A stretch of 64,000 nt of DNA from Nitratireductor sp. (GCF_017794765.1 NZ_CP051236.1:1203928-1267927); one strand, 5' to 3'. Shown: positions 8,935 to 17,811, counted from the stretch's first letter. Notes: generated by a model not told the origin, from the letters alone. Translations and numbers: made by a program.

Positions 8935-9951
8935 ATGATGAACAAGAACAGATACATCGATGTGATCTACACGCACACCGATGGTGAGCCCACCTGCATC
9001 ATCCATGGTGGCATCCCCTATCCACACGGTCTCGATATTGTCGGAAAGCGCCAGTTCATTCGCGACAATTACGATTACATCCGCACCGCGCTCCTGCGTG
9101 AGCCTCGCGGTCACAACGACATGGTTGGTGTGTTTGTAACGCCGCCCTCCAGCCCTGACGCGGATGCCGGTATGCTGTGGGCCGATGGCGATGATTTCAT
9201 GGAAATGTGCGGTCACGGAACCATTGCGCTTTCCATGGCGATGGTCTCGCACGGTTTGGTTCACAATGTTGCGGAGCCCGTCACCAGGATCCGCTTCGAG
9301 ACACCGGCCGGCATGGTCGTCTCCGAGGTCGCGTCCGAAAACGGACAGGTTCAGTGGACGCGTTTTCAAAATGTCCCGGCCTTCGTCCTGGAGCAGGATG
9401 TGCCAATTGAGCTGCCTGGCTATGGCGCCCTGACCGCCGACATCGCGTTTGGCGGCAACTTCTTTGCTGTGGTGAAATGGCCTGACCAGGATCGCCCCAT
9501 CGGGCCTGAGAATGGTCGACTGCTCTCCGATATGGGCGTTCTGGTGAAAGATCAGATCAATGCAAAGATGGATGTGCGGCATCCGACCGAGAAGCATATT
9601 CAGGGGCTGAACTTCACCACGTTCTGGCAGGATCCGGATCACGCTGACAGCCTCTACCGCAATGTTCACGTGTTCAGCGATGGCAAACTCGACCGTTCTC
9701 CCGGCGGCACGGGTACCAGCATGATGATGGCGGTGTTCGAGGCACGCGGGAAAATCAAGATCGGGCAGACCATCAAGTCGGAGGGTCTGCTGGGCTGCGG
9801 TCGTTTTGAAGGTTGCCTCCTTGGCGAGACGATGCTTGGCACACAGCGTGCGGTCATTCCCACCGTGAAGGGCACCGCAAAGGTGGTCGGCTATGCGAAG
9901 TGGTTGATTGATCAGACGGACCCGGTGGGCCTCGGTTTCGTGGTGCGCTGA
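8935..9951 (+). CDS. Proline racemase / hydroxyproline epimerase family protein, Cys-Gly variant
   Basis: A 338-residue member of the proline racemase superfamily, which racemises proline, epimerises 4-hydroxyproline or dehydrates 3-hydroxyproline using two residues facing across the active site. The first catalytic cysteine is present (C92 in MCGHGTI). At the second position, normally Cys (racemase/epimerase) or Thr (dehydratase) in DRSPxGTG, this protein has Gly257 (DRSPGGTGTS; codon GGC at 9703). It may therefore be a lyase or isomerase with one-base chemistry, or inactive. It is the last gene of the TRAP operon, 39 bases after dctM, with AAAAGGA upstream of the ATG (8935; a second ATG follows directly). 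The 621-codon opposite frame is a shadow. Confidence 0.88.
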   Translation: MMNKNRYIDVIYTHTDGEPTCIIHGGIPYPHGLDIVGKRQFIRDNYDYIRTALLREPRGHNDMVGVFVTPPSSPDADAGMLWADGDDFMEMCGHGTIALSMAMVSHGLVHNVAEPVTRIRFETPAGMVVSEVASENGQVQWTRFQNVPAFVLEQDVPIELPGYGALTADIAFGGNFFAVVKWPDQDRPIGPENGRLLSDMGVLVKDQINAKMDVRHPTEKHIQGLNFTTFWQDPDHADSLYRNVHVFSDGKLDRSPGGTGTSMMMAVFEARGKIKIGQTIKSEGLLGCGRFEGCLLGETMLGTQRAVIPTVKGTAKVVGYAKWLIDQTDPVGLGFVVR

Positions 9952-10201
9952 GAACTGCGTCCGGCCCGGTGGCCATTCAGTACAGGCTTCACCATCGGGC
10001 AGCATAAGAATTAAAGCAGGGAAGTCTCAATTCCTGTTTCACAGTGCCGCGAAGCCCAGAGCACGACCTTAAGACATTGATCGGATCGATACGCAATTCC
10101 CGGTTCAGAAAGTTCATAGAAGCATTCGTAACCGGCATTGCACCCGATCCGATCTCCTTTTATCGACCACCCACACCGCCATCCGCGCCACCTTCTCGTA
10201 A
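9952..10201. other. Gap after the TRAP operon
   Basis: No credible gene. A weak similarity (about 14 of 25 positions by hand) to sequence upstream of the intact tRNA-Gly near 22435 begins at about 10177, suggesting that the duplicated block described next reaches into this gap. No clear terminator with T-run was found after the racemase-family gene. Confidence 0.4.
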
Positions 10202-10282
10202 CCCCGCTTGGCTCCGGGCTCCGGGTCGAGGATTCACGCGCACTGCGCAGGTATGGTCCAATCGTATCCTGAAAGCTTCCCC
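10202..10282 (+). pseudogene. Decayed tRNA-Gly(CCC) copy with its promoter
   Basis: Aligned without gaps, 10202-10282 matches 22460-22540 at about 62 of 81 positions (hand count). The matched block covers the promoter of the intact tRNA-Gly and its 5' half up to the anticodon loop. Equivalent parts here: -35 TTGGCT (10208-10213; TTGACG in the intact copy), -10 GATTCA (10231-10236; GATTAA), 5' end of the tRNA at 10247, anticodon CCC at 10279-10281. Past the anticodon loop the similarity collapses, so the 3' half is lost and the acceptor stem cannot form. It lies in the same orientation as the intact gene about 12.3 kb away. Confidence 0.75.
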
Positions 10283-10387
10283 GCACCTTCGTTGAACCGG
10301 TCTTCTCTATTCGTCGGGCAAGCCTGCTGACAGTAGTCGAACCATCTCGGGATCCTGCCGAGCCATTTCCGTTGCTTGTTGTGATCA

Positions 10388-10660
10388 ATGAGAAGGATGG
10401 TCGCCGCAGTCAAAACGAGATTGTCAAATGACAGCGAGGAAGCAGGAAACAGAGAAGCGGCGGTCGTTATTGGTGAAGACGCAACAAAACTCATCGAGCA
10501 GGCCATCGCCCACGGGCAGGTATTGATTGGCCAGGGCAGAGCCATGGGCGATGCGTCGATGGCGATTTATCGCGTTGTGAACACTCAGCCGCAGGAAACC
10601 GTTGTTTCAGTGATGATAGAGGGTGCGGGCCTGACACCGAAGGACGCATTGACGTATTGA
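10388..10660 (+). CDS. Possible small hypothetical protein
   Basis: Open frame of 90 codons. The central part (EDATKLIEQAIAHGQVLIGQGRAM) could form an amphipathic helix and the composition is protein-like, but there is no convincing ribosome binding site and I recognise no family. It lies just inside the segment bounded by the decayed tRNA copy. It may be a fragment of an older gene. Confidence 0.25.
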   Translation: MRRMVAAVKTRLSNDSEEAGNREAAVVIGEDATKLIEQAIAHGQVLIGQGRAMGDASMAIYRVVNTQPQETVVSVMIEGAGLTPKDALTY

Positions 10661-11261
10661 TACAATTGCCGTCGAAAACATGCCATGAAAGCGAAAGGCC
10701 GACCAGCCAGTCAGGGGGACAGAATGGATTATGTAAAATAACAAGAATATCCCCCTGTCATTCTTGATTGAGTGGATCTGGCAGGGATGTCTCCAAAAAT
10801 CTCACTCCTAACAGAGAAAACATGAGCCGGGCTCATCCATACAGAGTGAAGGGCGTCATCGTGTTTTCGGTGTGTGAACCGCCTTTCCTCCAGGGGCCTT
10901 TCCTTGTTCTGGTGGATGGATCGAAATTGTCACTTTGGTTCGTTTGGGGGGCTTGGCAATCTGCCAGGAGAGGCTTGCCTGTTTCAGGCATTATACCGAT
11001 TTGAATGCGGCAGGCGTGGGGGATCGGTTAGAAGCGTCAGCCACCCCGAAATCAGAAATGTATCAGCCGCAGGCAATGATGAAGCGTTCGTGAAATGGAG
11101 GATGAAGGCGGGGGCACGCCGATCTGCGCGGACCTGGTGGGCCGATTTTTCATTCTCTTTCATGTACTCTATTAACGGTGCGAGCCTGGTCACTGAAACC
11201 TTGGGTGCGATCCGGGCTGGCAGGAACTATCGAGGTTTCGGTTTATCGGCGTAAGGGCAAA
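10661..11261. other. Gap upstream of the two-domain GntR regulator
   Basis: No gene that I can support; the longer frames here lack coding character. Two overlapping inverted repeats are visible: CAGGGGGA (10712-10719) with TCCCCCTG (10750-10757), and CAAGAAT (10742-10748) with ATTCTTG (10760-10766). Neither is followed by a T-run. The sequence is less GC-rich than its surroundings by eye. Confidence 0.4.
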
Positions 11262-12248
11262 ATGCGAACCAAGACATATTATCAACTGGTGCGGGATGTG
11301 CTTGCGAAGAACATCGAAACGGGAAGATTGCCGGCCGGTACCCGTCTTTATACGGCCGCGGTGGCCGATCGTCTCGGCATCAGCCGTCCCCCCGCAAAGC
11401 GCGCGATAGAGATGCTGGCCAGCGAAGGGCTTTTGAGTGCTTTGCCCAAGCAGGGATATCAGGTCAGTGGACCGGATATAGGTGCAACCGCCGTGCGCGA
11501 GAACCTGCATTTGCTGGATCTCGACTTGTCCATGATGACAAATCAGAGCAATACGCCCTTGGCGCCCCGTTGGGGTGAGGTCCATGATCGGTTGAAGGGA
11601 CAGCTTTTGAATGTAATCCCCTTCGGCACCTATCAGATCTCTGAGAGTGCGGTGGCGGAGACCTACGGCGTTTCCCGTACGGTGGCGCATGAAGCCTTGG
11701 CGCGGCTCGATGCCGAGGGCATCGTCCGCAAGAGCAGGACCTCCCATTGGACTGCCGGTCCTCTTTCGGTGAGGATGCTCGATGAGGCCCAGGAAATTCG
11801 TATCTTGCTGGAACCTGCAGCATTGGTACAGGCGGGGCCGGATATTCCCCGCGAAGAGCTGCTCGCTATTCGGGCCGCCTTGCGCAACGCGGCTGCCGAC
11901 GGGCCGGCGCTTTCCATCCCGCGTCTTGCCGAACTGGAAACTGCGCTGCATGTAACTTGCCTTGCGGCGTTGAAAAACCGTAAGTTGCATGATCTCCTGA
12001 TACGGCTTCAGTTGGATCACATCGTAAATGAGTTGTTCCGGCGTTATGTCACCACGCCGGATGACCGGGACATGATCGCAGAGCATTCGCTGGTTATCGA
12101 TCACTTGCTGATTGGAGACTTTACGGGAGCCGGAGAGGCCTTGCGCTATCATTTGCATGAAGATCACCAAAGAACACGCGCACGCCTGAAGGTTTTGTCG
12201 CTCTTCAGGGAGCCGCAGATTGCCCCCTGGCTTAGTCCGTTGAATTAA
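11262..12248 (+). CDS. GntR-like regulator with two winged-helix domains and FCD-type C-terminus
   Basis: A 328-residue regulator. Residues about 5-72 form one winged helix (LPAGTRLYTAAVADRLGISR then AIEMLASEGLLSALPKQGYQV). Residues about 108-175 form a second (GEVHDRLKGQLLNVIPFGTY, ESAVAETYGVSRTVAHEALA, RLDAEGIV). The remainder is helical with FCD-like features (ILLEPAALVQAG, ELETALHVTCLAALKN, HSLVIDHLLIGDF). FadR-type GntR proteins normally have one DNA-binding domain, so this doubling is unusual. The ATG at 11262 matches the first domain; the frame is open upstream to 11178. It is followed after ten bases by the PotD-like gene and probably controls the amidohydrolase/ABC operon. Confidence 0.82.
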   Translation: MRTKTYYQLVRDVLAKNIETGRLPAGTRLYTAAVADRLGISRPPAKRAIEMLASEGLLSALPKQGYQVSGPDIGATAVRENLHLLDLDLSMMTNQSNTPLAPRWGEVHDRLKGQLLNVIPFGTYQISESAVAETYGVSRTVAHEALARLDAEGIVRKSRTSHWTAGPLSVRMLDEAQEIRILLEPAALVQAGPDIPREELLAIRAALRNAAADGPALSIPRLAELETALHVTCLAALKNRKLHDLLIRLQLDHIVNELFRRYVTTPDDRDMIAEHSLVIDHLLIGDFTGAGEALRYHLHEDHQRTRARLKVLSLFREPQIAPWLSPLN

Positions 12249-12258
12249 GGGGCTGAAG

Positions 12259-13410
12259 ATGCGTGCTGGCAAGACCTCGGCCCTGCGTGTGATTATTCGA
12301 AGCGAGATGATTGGGCAGCCGATCATCGACCGGGCGCGTGTGGAGCTACCATTTCCGATAGTCTTCGAGACGATCGACAGTCTGGAAAGCTTGCGCCGGG
12401 TGATACAGCAGCCCGAAAGCTACGATGTTTACCATCAGTGGCATACGGTTGATCTCATGTGGACCGCGCGTGCGATACAGCCAATCGAGGTGTCTCGCCT
12501 CAGCAATGGCAGCGCGCTTTTGGCGCGTGCGCGCAGGCCGTTGGGCAATTATCCGTTTGCAGGTATATTTGTACAGCCCGATGGGAGACTCGGTTCTGCT
12601 CATAGTTCCCATATTGCAATCATGCCGGTCGCGCAGGGGGTGGATTGCTTCGGTTACAATCCGGCGCTGCGGGAGAAGATCGGCGAAGACGAGCCGGAAA
12701 GCTGGAGTTGGCTGCTTGATTCCCGCCTGAGAGGTCGGGTCGCACTGCTTGCAGATCCTGTTCTGGGCATGATCGAAGCCGCGCTGGCGACCGAAGCAGC
12801 GGAGGGGCTGCGCTACAACAATGTAGCCAATCTCAGCATCGATGAGATTGATATGGTGGTGGATGGTTTGATCCTGCGCAAGAAGAAAGGTCACTTCAAA
12901 GGGTTCTGGTCCAATTCCGATGAGTCCGTGCGGCTGGCACGACGTGGCGGGGTTCTTATCCAGAGCATGTTCGGGCCTACCGTACAGCGTCTGCGTCGTG
13001 AGGGCATTCCCCTGCGAGTCGCCAGCGCGGAAGAAGGGGGGCGGGGATGGCATACGGACCTTTGCATCTCAAGGGATACGAAAGGTGAGATGCTGGACGC
13101 TGCTTATGCTTATCTGGACTGGTGGCTGTCCGGGTTTCCTGGGGCCGCGGTTTCGCGGCAGGGATATTATTCGATCCTTCCGGAAACGGCGCGCGGGCAC
13201 CTGAGCACTGAGGAATGGGACTATTGGTACGGCGGAAAGCCAGCGGCGCGAACGCTTCTTGATGGCGATGCACACCCAACAATCCGCGAAGGCGATGTCA
13301 GGGATGGCGGTTCCTATTATGAGCGCATGGCCAGTGTGCGCGTCTGGAACGCTTTTATGGATGAGCATACTTATCTTACCCACCGCTGGCAGGAGTTTCT
13401 GAACGCATGA
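12259..13410 (+). CDS. PotD-like solute-binding protein lacking a signal peptide
   Basis: A 383-residue protein with the fold features of family-1/8 (spermidine/putrescine PotD-like) binding proteins: CFGYNPALREKIGEDEPESW, then LRGRVALLADP, and the closing AYAYLDWWLSGFPGAAVSRQGYYS. The N-terminus (MRAGKTSALRVIIRSEMIGQP) is polar, with no signal peptide or lipobox, so the protein should stay in the cytoplasm. The ATG follows GGGGCTGAAG and lies ten bases behind the GntR-like gene. No polyamine-type permease is next to it. A cytoplasmic ligand sensor working with the regulator is one possibility; a transporter component that lost its leader is another. Confidence 0.7.
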   Translation: MRAGKTSALRVIIRSEMIGQPIIDRARVELPFPIVFETIDSLESLRRVIQQPESYDVYHQWHTVDLMWTARAIQPIEVSRLSNGSALLARARRPLGNYPFAGIFVQPDGRLGSAHSSHIAIMPVAQGVDCFGYNPALREKIGEDEPESWSWLLDSRLRGRVALLADPVLGMIEAALATEAAEGLRYNNVANLSIDEIDMVVDGLILRKKKGHFKGFWSNSDESVRLARRGGVLIQSMFGPTVQRLRREGIPLRVASAEEGGRGWHTDLCISRDTKGEMLDAAYAYLDWWLSGFPGAAVSRQGYYSILPETARGHLSTEEWDYWYGGKPAARTLLDGDAHPTIREGDVRDGGSYYERMASVRVWNAFMDEHTYLTHRWQEFLNA

Positions 13411-13777
13411 GCCCCGCATCGGGCGCCGTCACATTTGTCGTTCCCCGACATTCGTTTCGGATGATAAATTATCCATAAGATCTGAACTCCGAGCGCATAA
13501 TTCTATTTTTAAAAAGAAGAATCTCTCTGTGCTTTGGGCGCGCGCGTCCGCAAATGCGGGTGCCTTCGCGCAAGAATCCGTAAAACTCTAAAATGGATAA
13601 CCTTGATCGCCGTCCGCTCAGGGCAGGTGGCTGGCGGGTCTCGTCATTGAATGAAGGGTAAGGCTGAATTTTTTAAGGTGATGGTTTTGCTTCACCAGCG
13701 CTGTCTTCTCAAAAAAAGTGTTGATCGCATGCGTTGTTCATTTTAGCTTGATCGAAAGTCACAAGGAGAAACCCATT
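13411..13777. promoter_or_regulatory. Promoter region of the amidohydrolase operon with a repeated 8-mer
   Basis: This 367-base gap is locally AT-rich. The octamer ATGGATAA occurs twice in opposite orientation: as TTATCCAT at 13469-13476 and as ATGGATAA at 13593-13600, about 124 bases apart. The first lies inside a small inverted repeat (GGAT...ATCC). They are candidate binding sites for the upstream regulator. The ribosome binding site AAGGAG for the next gene lies at 13763-13768. No other gene is seen. Confidence 0.4.
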
Positions 13778-15214
13778 ATGGTGGTGAAGCTAATCCGCGC
13801 GGGCCATATCATCGCGTTTCAAAACGGCACTCACACTCATCTTCGCGATGGGGTGATCGTGGTTGAGGACGACCGCATCGCATATGTGGGAAAGACGTTT
13901 GACGGTGAGGCGGATGAGGTGATCGACGCTTCTGACAAGATCGTCACGCCGGGCTTCATAAACACCCATGTTCACATGAGTGAATCGCCGCTCGATCGTT
14001 CTTTCGTGGAAGATCGGGGGCCGCGCAATTTCTATCTTTCGGGCTTGTTTGAGTTCCTCACCGCGCGCGACGGAGCGATCACCGATCAGGCGCGCAGGGC
14101 TTCGATTGCGATGTCAGTGCCGGAGATGATCCGTACCGGCACCACCACTGTCGTCGAGATGGGAAGCCATGGCGATTACGTTGCCGAGCAGTGCGAGAAG
14201 GTGGGGCTGCGGGCCTATATCGGAGAGATGTATCGATCCGGTCGCTGGTACACCGACGACGGCCGCAGCGTGAAATATGAGTGGTGGGAGGATGACGGCC
14301 GTGAACGTATGGACCATGCGGTCAACTTCATTGAGCAGCTCGAGGGCCGTGCCAATGGGTTGCTCAAGGGATTTCTTACGCCCGCGCAGGTGGATACGTG
14401 TTCGGCAGCGCTTCTTAAGCGTACGGCCGAGATAGGGCGGGAGATGAAAGTACCGGTCGCCCTGCACGTCTCCCAGTCCGTTCCCGAATTTCAGGAGATG
14501 GTCCGCCGCAACGGATGTTCTCCAGTGGAATGGCTGCATGAACTGGGTTTCCTCGGCGATAACGTGCTGCTTGGGCACGTCATCATGCCGTCAGGGTCAA
14601 GCTGGGTGAACTACCACGGAAACGACCTGGAAATCCTCTCGGACACCGGCACGAACGTGGCGCACAACGTTTGGGTGTTTGCGCGGCGCGGCATCGCGAT
14701 GGAGAGCTACGCGCGTTATCTGGAAAAGGGAATCAACATGGTTCTCGGTACAGATACCTGTCCTCAAAGCATGATCGAGGCGCTTCGCTGGACTGCGGTG
14801 ATAAGCAAGATCCAGGACCGGCGGACCGAGGTGGCTACGGCAGCGGATGTTTTCAATTCCGCAACGCTGGCGGGCGCGAAATCGCTGGGCCGGGACGATC
14901 TCGGACGGATCGCCAGGGGAGCAAAGGCAGACCTGCTTTTCTGGGAGGGGCAGGGGCTGTTCATGACCCCGCTTCGCGACCCCATCCGCAACATTGTCTA
15001 CTCGGCGACGCCGGAAGACCTGCACTCCACAATGATCGATGGGCGGATGGTTATGGAGAACCGGGTGATCCCCGGCGTCGATTTGGACAAGCTCTCCACG
15101 GATCTTCAGCTCGGAGCCGAGCATATGTGGGAACACATGCATGTGACCGACTGGGGCAAGCGCAACATCGAGCAGCTTTCCCCGTCGAGCTATCCCGAGT
15201 TTCGTGCGCAATAA
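13778..15214 (+). CDS. Metal-dependent amidohydrolase (ATZ/TRZ-like, cytosine/guanine-deaminase branch)
   Basis: A 478-residue cytoplasmic hydrolase or deaminase. All metal ligands of the amidohydrolase barrel are present: H64-x-H66 (NTHVHMSE), H230 (ALHVSQ), H267 (LLGHVI) and D326 (LGTDTCPQ). The N-terminal beta-sandwich (RAGHIIAFQNGTHTHLRDGVIVVEDDRIAYVG) and the C-terminal one (GRIARGAKADLLFWE, then TMIDGRMVMENRVI) frame the barrel as in chlorohydrolase/deaminase members. The start at 13778 has AAGGAG at -10 and replaces an upstream in-frame ATG at 13718. It leads an operon with a peptide-type ABC importer, so it probably acts on the imported compound, an amide, ureide or N-heterocycle. The exact substrate is unknown. 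Confidence 0.88.
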   Translation: MVVKLIRAGHIIAFQNGTHTHLRDGVIVVEDDRIAYVGKTFDGEADEVIDASDKIVTPGFINTHVHMSESPLDRSFVEDRGPRNFYLSGLFEFLTARDGAITDQARRASIAMSVPEMIRTGTTTVVEMGSHGDYVAEQCEKVGLRAYIGEMYRSGRWYTDDGRSVKYEWWEDDGRERMDHAVNFIEQLEGRANGLLKGFLTPAQVDTCSAALLKRTAEIGREMKVPVALHVSQSVPEFQEMVRRNGCSPVEWLHELGFLGDNVLLGHVIMPSGSSWVNYHGNDLEILSDTGTNVAHNVWVFARRGIAMESYARYLEKGINMVLGTDTCPQSMIEALRWTAVISKIQDRRTEVATAADVFNSATLAGAKSLGRDDLGRIARGAKADLLFWEGQGLFMTPLRDPIRNIVYSATPEDLHSTMIDGRMVMENRVIPGVDLDKLSTDLQLGAEHMWEHMHVTDWGKRNIEQLSPSSYPEFRAQ

Positions 15215-15285
15215 GCGTTTCGATACTGAGCAGCCCCGTTTGGAGCTGCTCTCATAACAAACATAAATCAAAAAGGGGAATTTCC

Positions 15286-16851
15286 ATGAAACACCGTAGC
15301 CTTGCATTGGCTTTGATGGCGGCTGTCCTGAGCGGGCCTGCCTCTGCCGAGACACTGAAGATCGTAATGGAAAGCCGGCTTGGCAATCTCGATCCGATCC
15401 TTTCCGCATCCCATCAAACCCGCGAGCACGGATATCTCATCTACGACACGCTATTCGCGGAGGATGCACAGGGTCAGGCGCAGCCGCAGATGATCGATGA
15501 GTATTCGGTCTCAGAAGACGGCAAAACATATCGTTTCAAGCTCCGCGAGGGGCTGGCCTTTCACGACGGAGCACCAGTAACGGCGAAAGATGCGGTGGCA
15601 TCGATCAAGCGCTGGGGACAGCGTGATCGGATGGGGCTTGCCATCATGAAAGCAACAGACAGCCTTGAGGCGGAAGACGACAACACCTTCGTTCTTAAAC
15701 TGAATACACCTCTGGGCGTGGTGATCGACGCCTTTGCAAAGCCAAGCGGCGTGCCCCTGTTCATCATGCCGGAAGCTGCCGCTGCAACGCCGATCACGGA
15801 AGCCATCACCAATTACGTCGGCTCAGGCCCCTTCAAGTTCGTTGAAGGGGAGTATTCTCCGGGTGTGAAGAGCATCTACGTGAAGAATGAGAACTACAAG
15901 CCACGCAGCGAGGAGCCCAGCGGCATGGCCGGTGGAAAGGTCGCGAAAGTCGATCGGATCGAGCGTATTGAGATTGCAGATCCGCTGACTGCCGTCAATT
16001 CGCTCACTGAAGGCGAAATCGACTTCATGCAGAATGTCCCCCTTGATCTTGCCCCCCTCGTGGAAGGCAATGAGGCGATCACAACCGCTCATCTGGACAA
16101 GGCGGGTTATCAATACGGCTATCGGTTGAATTTCCTCCATCCGCCCTTCGACAACAAGCTGATCCGGCAAGCGGCACTGTATGCGGTCGGTCAGAAAGAG
16201 ATACTCCAGGCCCAGTTCGGCGACGCCGATAATTATCAGGCTTGCGGTGCAATCTTTGGCTGCGGAACGACTTATGAATCCGATGTGATGGCGGATATCG
16301 CGATCGAAGCCCAGCCTGAAAAGGCCAAGGCCCTGCTGGCGGAAGCTGGCTACAAAGGCGAAACCGTTCTTTTGCTTCATGTCACCGATAACCCGGCCAT
16401 GGCGGCTGTCGGACCGGTCATGGCTCAGCAGCTGCGTGCTGCCGGGTTCAATGTGGAAATGCAGGCGATGGACTTCATGACAATGTTGTCCCGCAGGGCA
16501 TCACAGGAGGCCGTCGAAAAGGGCGGATGGAGCATTTTCATCACCTCCTGGCAGGTGCCGGAGGTTTCCGATCCCGTCCGGTCGTACATGATAGTTTCGG
16601 AAGGCACGAAGGGCTATGCCGGCTGGGGAGACGTCCCTGCCATCGATCAGAATATCCAGGCATTTCTGGCCGAGACCGATGTCGCCAAGCGGAAGGAGAT
16701 CGCTGCTGAAATTCAGAAAGTCGTCTATGAGGAAGGGATCTACGCCCCGCTCGGACAAAGCAGCCGCCTGAATGCATGGACCAATGGGGTTGACGGTCTC
16801 ATTCCAAACGGGCCGACCGTCTTCTGGAACGTAACCAAGTCGGCAGAATAA
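15286..16851 (+). CDS. ABC transporter substrate-binding protein, peptide/nickel (DppA, SBP_bac_5) type
   Basis: A 521-residue periplasmic binding protein with signal peptide MKHRSLALALMAAVLSGPASA. Family features: the N-terminal SRLGNLDPILSASHQTREHGYLIYDTLF, then YRFKLREGLAFHDGAPVTAKDAVASIKRW, and the later DNKLIRQAALYAV. AAAAGGGGAA precedes the ATG. It starts 71 bases after the amidohydrolase and overlaps the permease gene by one base. Members bind oligopeptides but also opines, amides, glutathione or metals, so the partner hydrolase is the best guide to the ligand. Confidence 0.92.
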   Translation: MKHRSLALALMAAVLSGPASAETLKIVMESRLGNLDPILSASHQTREHGYLIYDTLFAEDAQGQAQPQMIDEYSVSEDGKTYRFKLREGLAFHDGAPVTAKDAVASIKRWGQRDRMGLAIMKATDSLEAEDDNTFVLKLNTPLGVVIDAFAKPSGVPLFIMPEAAAATPITEAITNYVGSGPFKFVEGEYSPGVKSIYVKNENYKPRSEEPSGMAGGKVAKVDRIERIEIADPLTAVNSLTEGEIDFMQNVPLDLAPLVEGNEAITTAHLDKAGYQYGYRLNFLHPPFDNKLIRQAALYAVGQKEILQAQFGDADNYQACGAIFGCGTTYESDVMADIAIEAQPEKAKALLAEAGYKGETVLLLHVTDNPAMAAVGPVMAQQLRAAGFNVEMQAMDFMTMLSRRASQEAVEKGGWSIFITSWQVPEVSDPVRSYMIVSEGTKGYAGWGDVPAIDQNIQAFLAETDVAKRKEIAAEIQKVVYEEGIYAPLGQSSRLNAWTNGVDGLIPNGPTVFWNVTKSAE

Positions 16852-17792
16852 TGATCTTCTACATACTGAGGAGAATCGTTGCGACCATTCCTGTCATGGG
16901 GGTGGTCGCCCTTCTGGTTTTCAGCTTGCTGTATTTGGCTCCGGGAGACCCGGCGGTGATCATCGCCGGTGAATCCGCAAGCACCGAACAGCTTGAAAAG
17001 ATGCGAAAGGACATGGGCCTGGATCAACCTTTGCCCGTGCAGTTTGCCAAATGGATCGGGAAGGTTGCCACGGGGGATCTGGGCACTTCTCTTCACTCGG
17101 GGAAAAAAGTTTCGGAGATGATCGGTGCGCGCGTTGGACCGACACTCTCCTTGGCGACCGTGACCATTCTCCTGTCGCTGATACTTGCGATTCCGATGGG
17201 GATTCTCGCGGCCTGGGCGCGGGGTAGGTGGCTGGACAGATCACTGATGAGTATCGCTGTACTAGGGTTCTCCACCCCGGTCTTCGTCGTCGGCTACGTG
17301 CTGATCTTCCTTTTCTCGGTGAAAGCGGGTTGGTTCCCGGTGCAGGGGTTCACGCCGATCAGTGAAAACCCGTTGCGTTTTCTGCGAACGGTCACGTTGC
17401 CAGCGTTCACGCTGTCTCTGGCGTACGTGGCTCTCGTCTCCCGTATCACGCGTTCGAGCCTGCTTGAGATGCTCGGAGAGGATTTTATCAGAACAGCGAG
17501 AGCCAAGGGGGCTTCGGAAAGGCGGGTCCTCTTGCGGCACGCACTGCGTAATGCCGCCGTGCCCATTTTGACGGTGGCAGGTTCCGCCGCGGCGTTTCTG
17601 ATCGGCGGGGTCGTCGTCACGGAGAGCGTTTTCAATCTGCCGGGCATGGGACGCCTGGTCGTGGAATCCGTTCTTGCACGCGATTATCCCTTGATCCAGG
17701 GACTGATCCTGCTCCTGTCGCTGGTCTATATCGGCATCAATCTCCTCACCGATATTCTCTATTCGGTTTTCGATCCACGTATCCGGTATTGA
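16851..17792 (+). CDS. ABC transporter permease, DppB type
   Basis: Inner-membrane subunit of 313 residues with six predicted helices. It begins IFYILRRIVATIPVMGVVALLVFSLLYLAPGDPA, a classical DppB start, and carries the EAA coupling loop around RTARAKGASERRVLLRHALRNAAVP. The GGVVVTESVFNLPGMGRL segment is also typical. The ATG overlaps the stop of the binding-protein gene (TAATG). It pairs with the DppC-type permease that follows. Confidence 0.95.
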   Translation: MIFYILRRIVATIPVMGVVALLVFSLLYLAPGDPAVIIAGESASTEQLEKMRKDMGLDQPLPVQFAKWIGKVATGDLGTSLHSGKKVSEMIGARVGPTLSLATVTILLSLILAIPMGILAAWARGRWLDRSLMSIAVLGFSTPVFVVGYVLIFLFSVKAGWFPVQGFTPISENPLRFLRTVTLPAFTLSLAYVALVSRITRSSLLEMLGEDFIRTARAKGASERRVLLRHALRNAAVPILTVAGSAAAFLIGGVVVTESVFNLPGMGRLVVESVLARDYPLIQGLILLLSLVYIGINLLTDILYSVFDPRIRY

Positions 17793-17811
17793 GATACGAC
17801 GGGGGAACCCA

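Noticed and set aside
8140..10005. 621-codon minus-strand open frame
   Set aside because: It lies opposite the dctM 3' end and the racemase-family gene, with His/Arg/Asp-rich shadow composition and no domains.
10712..10766. Inverted repeats as terminator or insertion-sequence end
   Set aside because: No T-run, long loop, no transposase frame or target-site duplication nearby.
14671..15285. Upstream extension of the peptide-binding-protein frame
   Set aside because: Runs inside the amidohydrolase gene in another frame; the signal peptide and ribosome binding site place the start at 15286.
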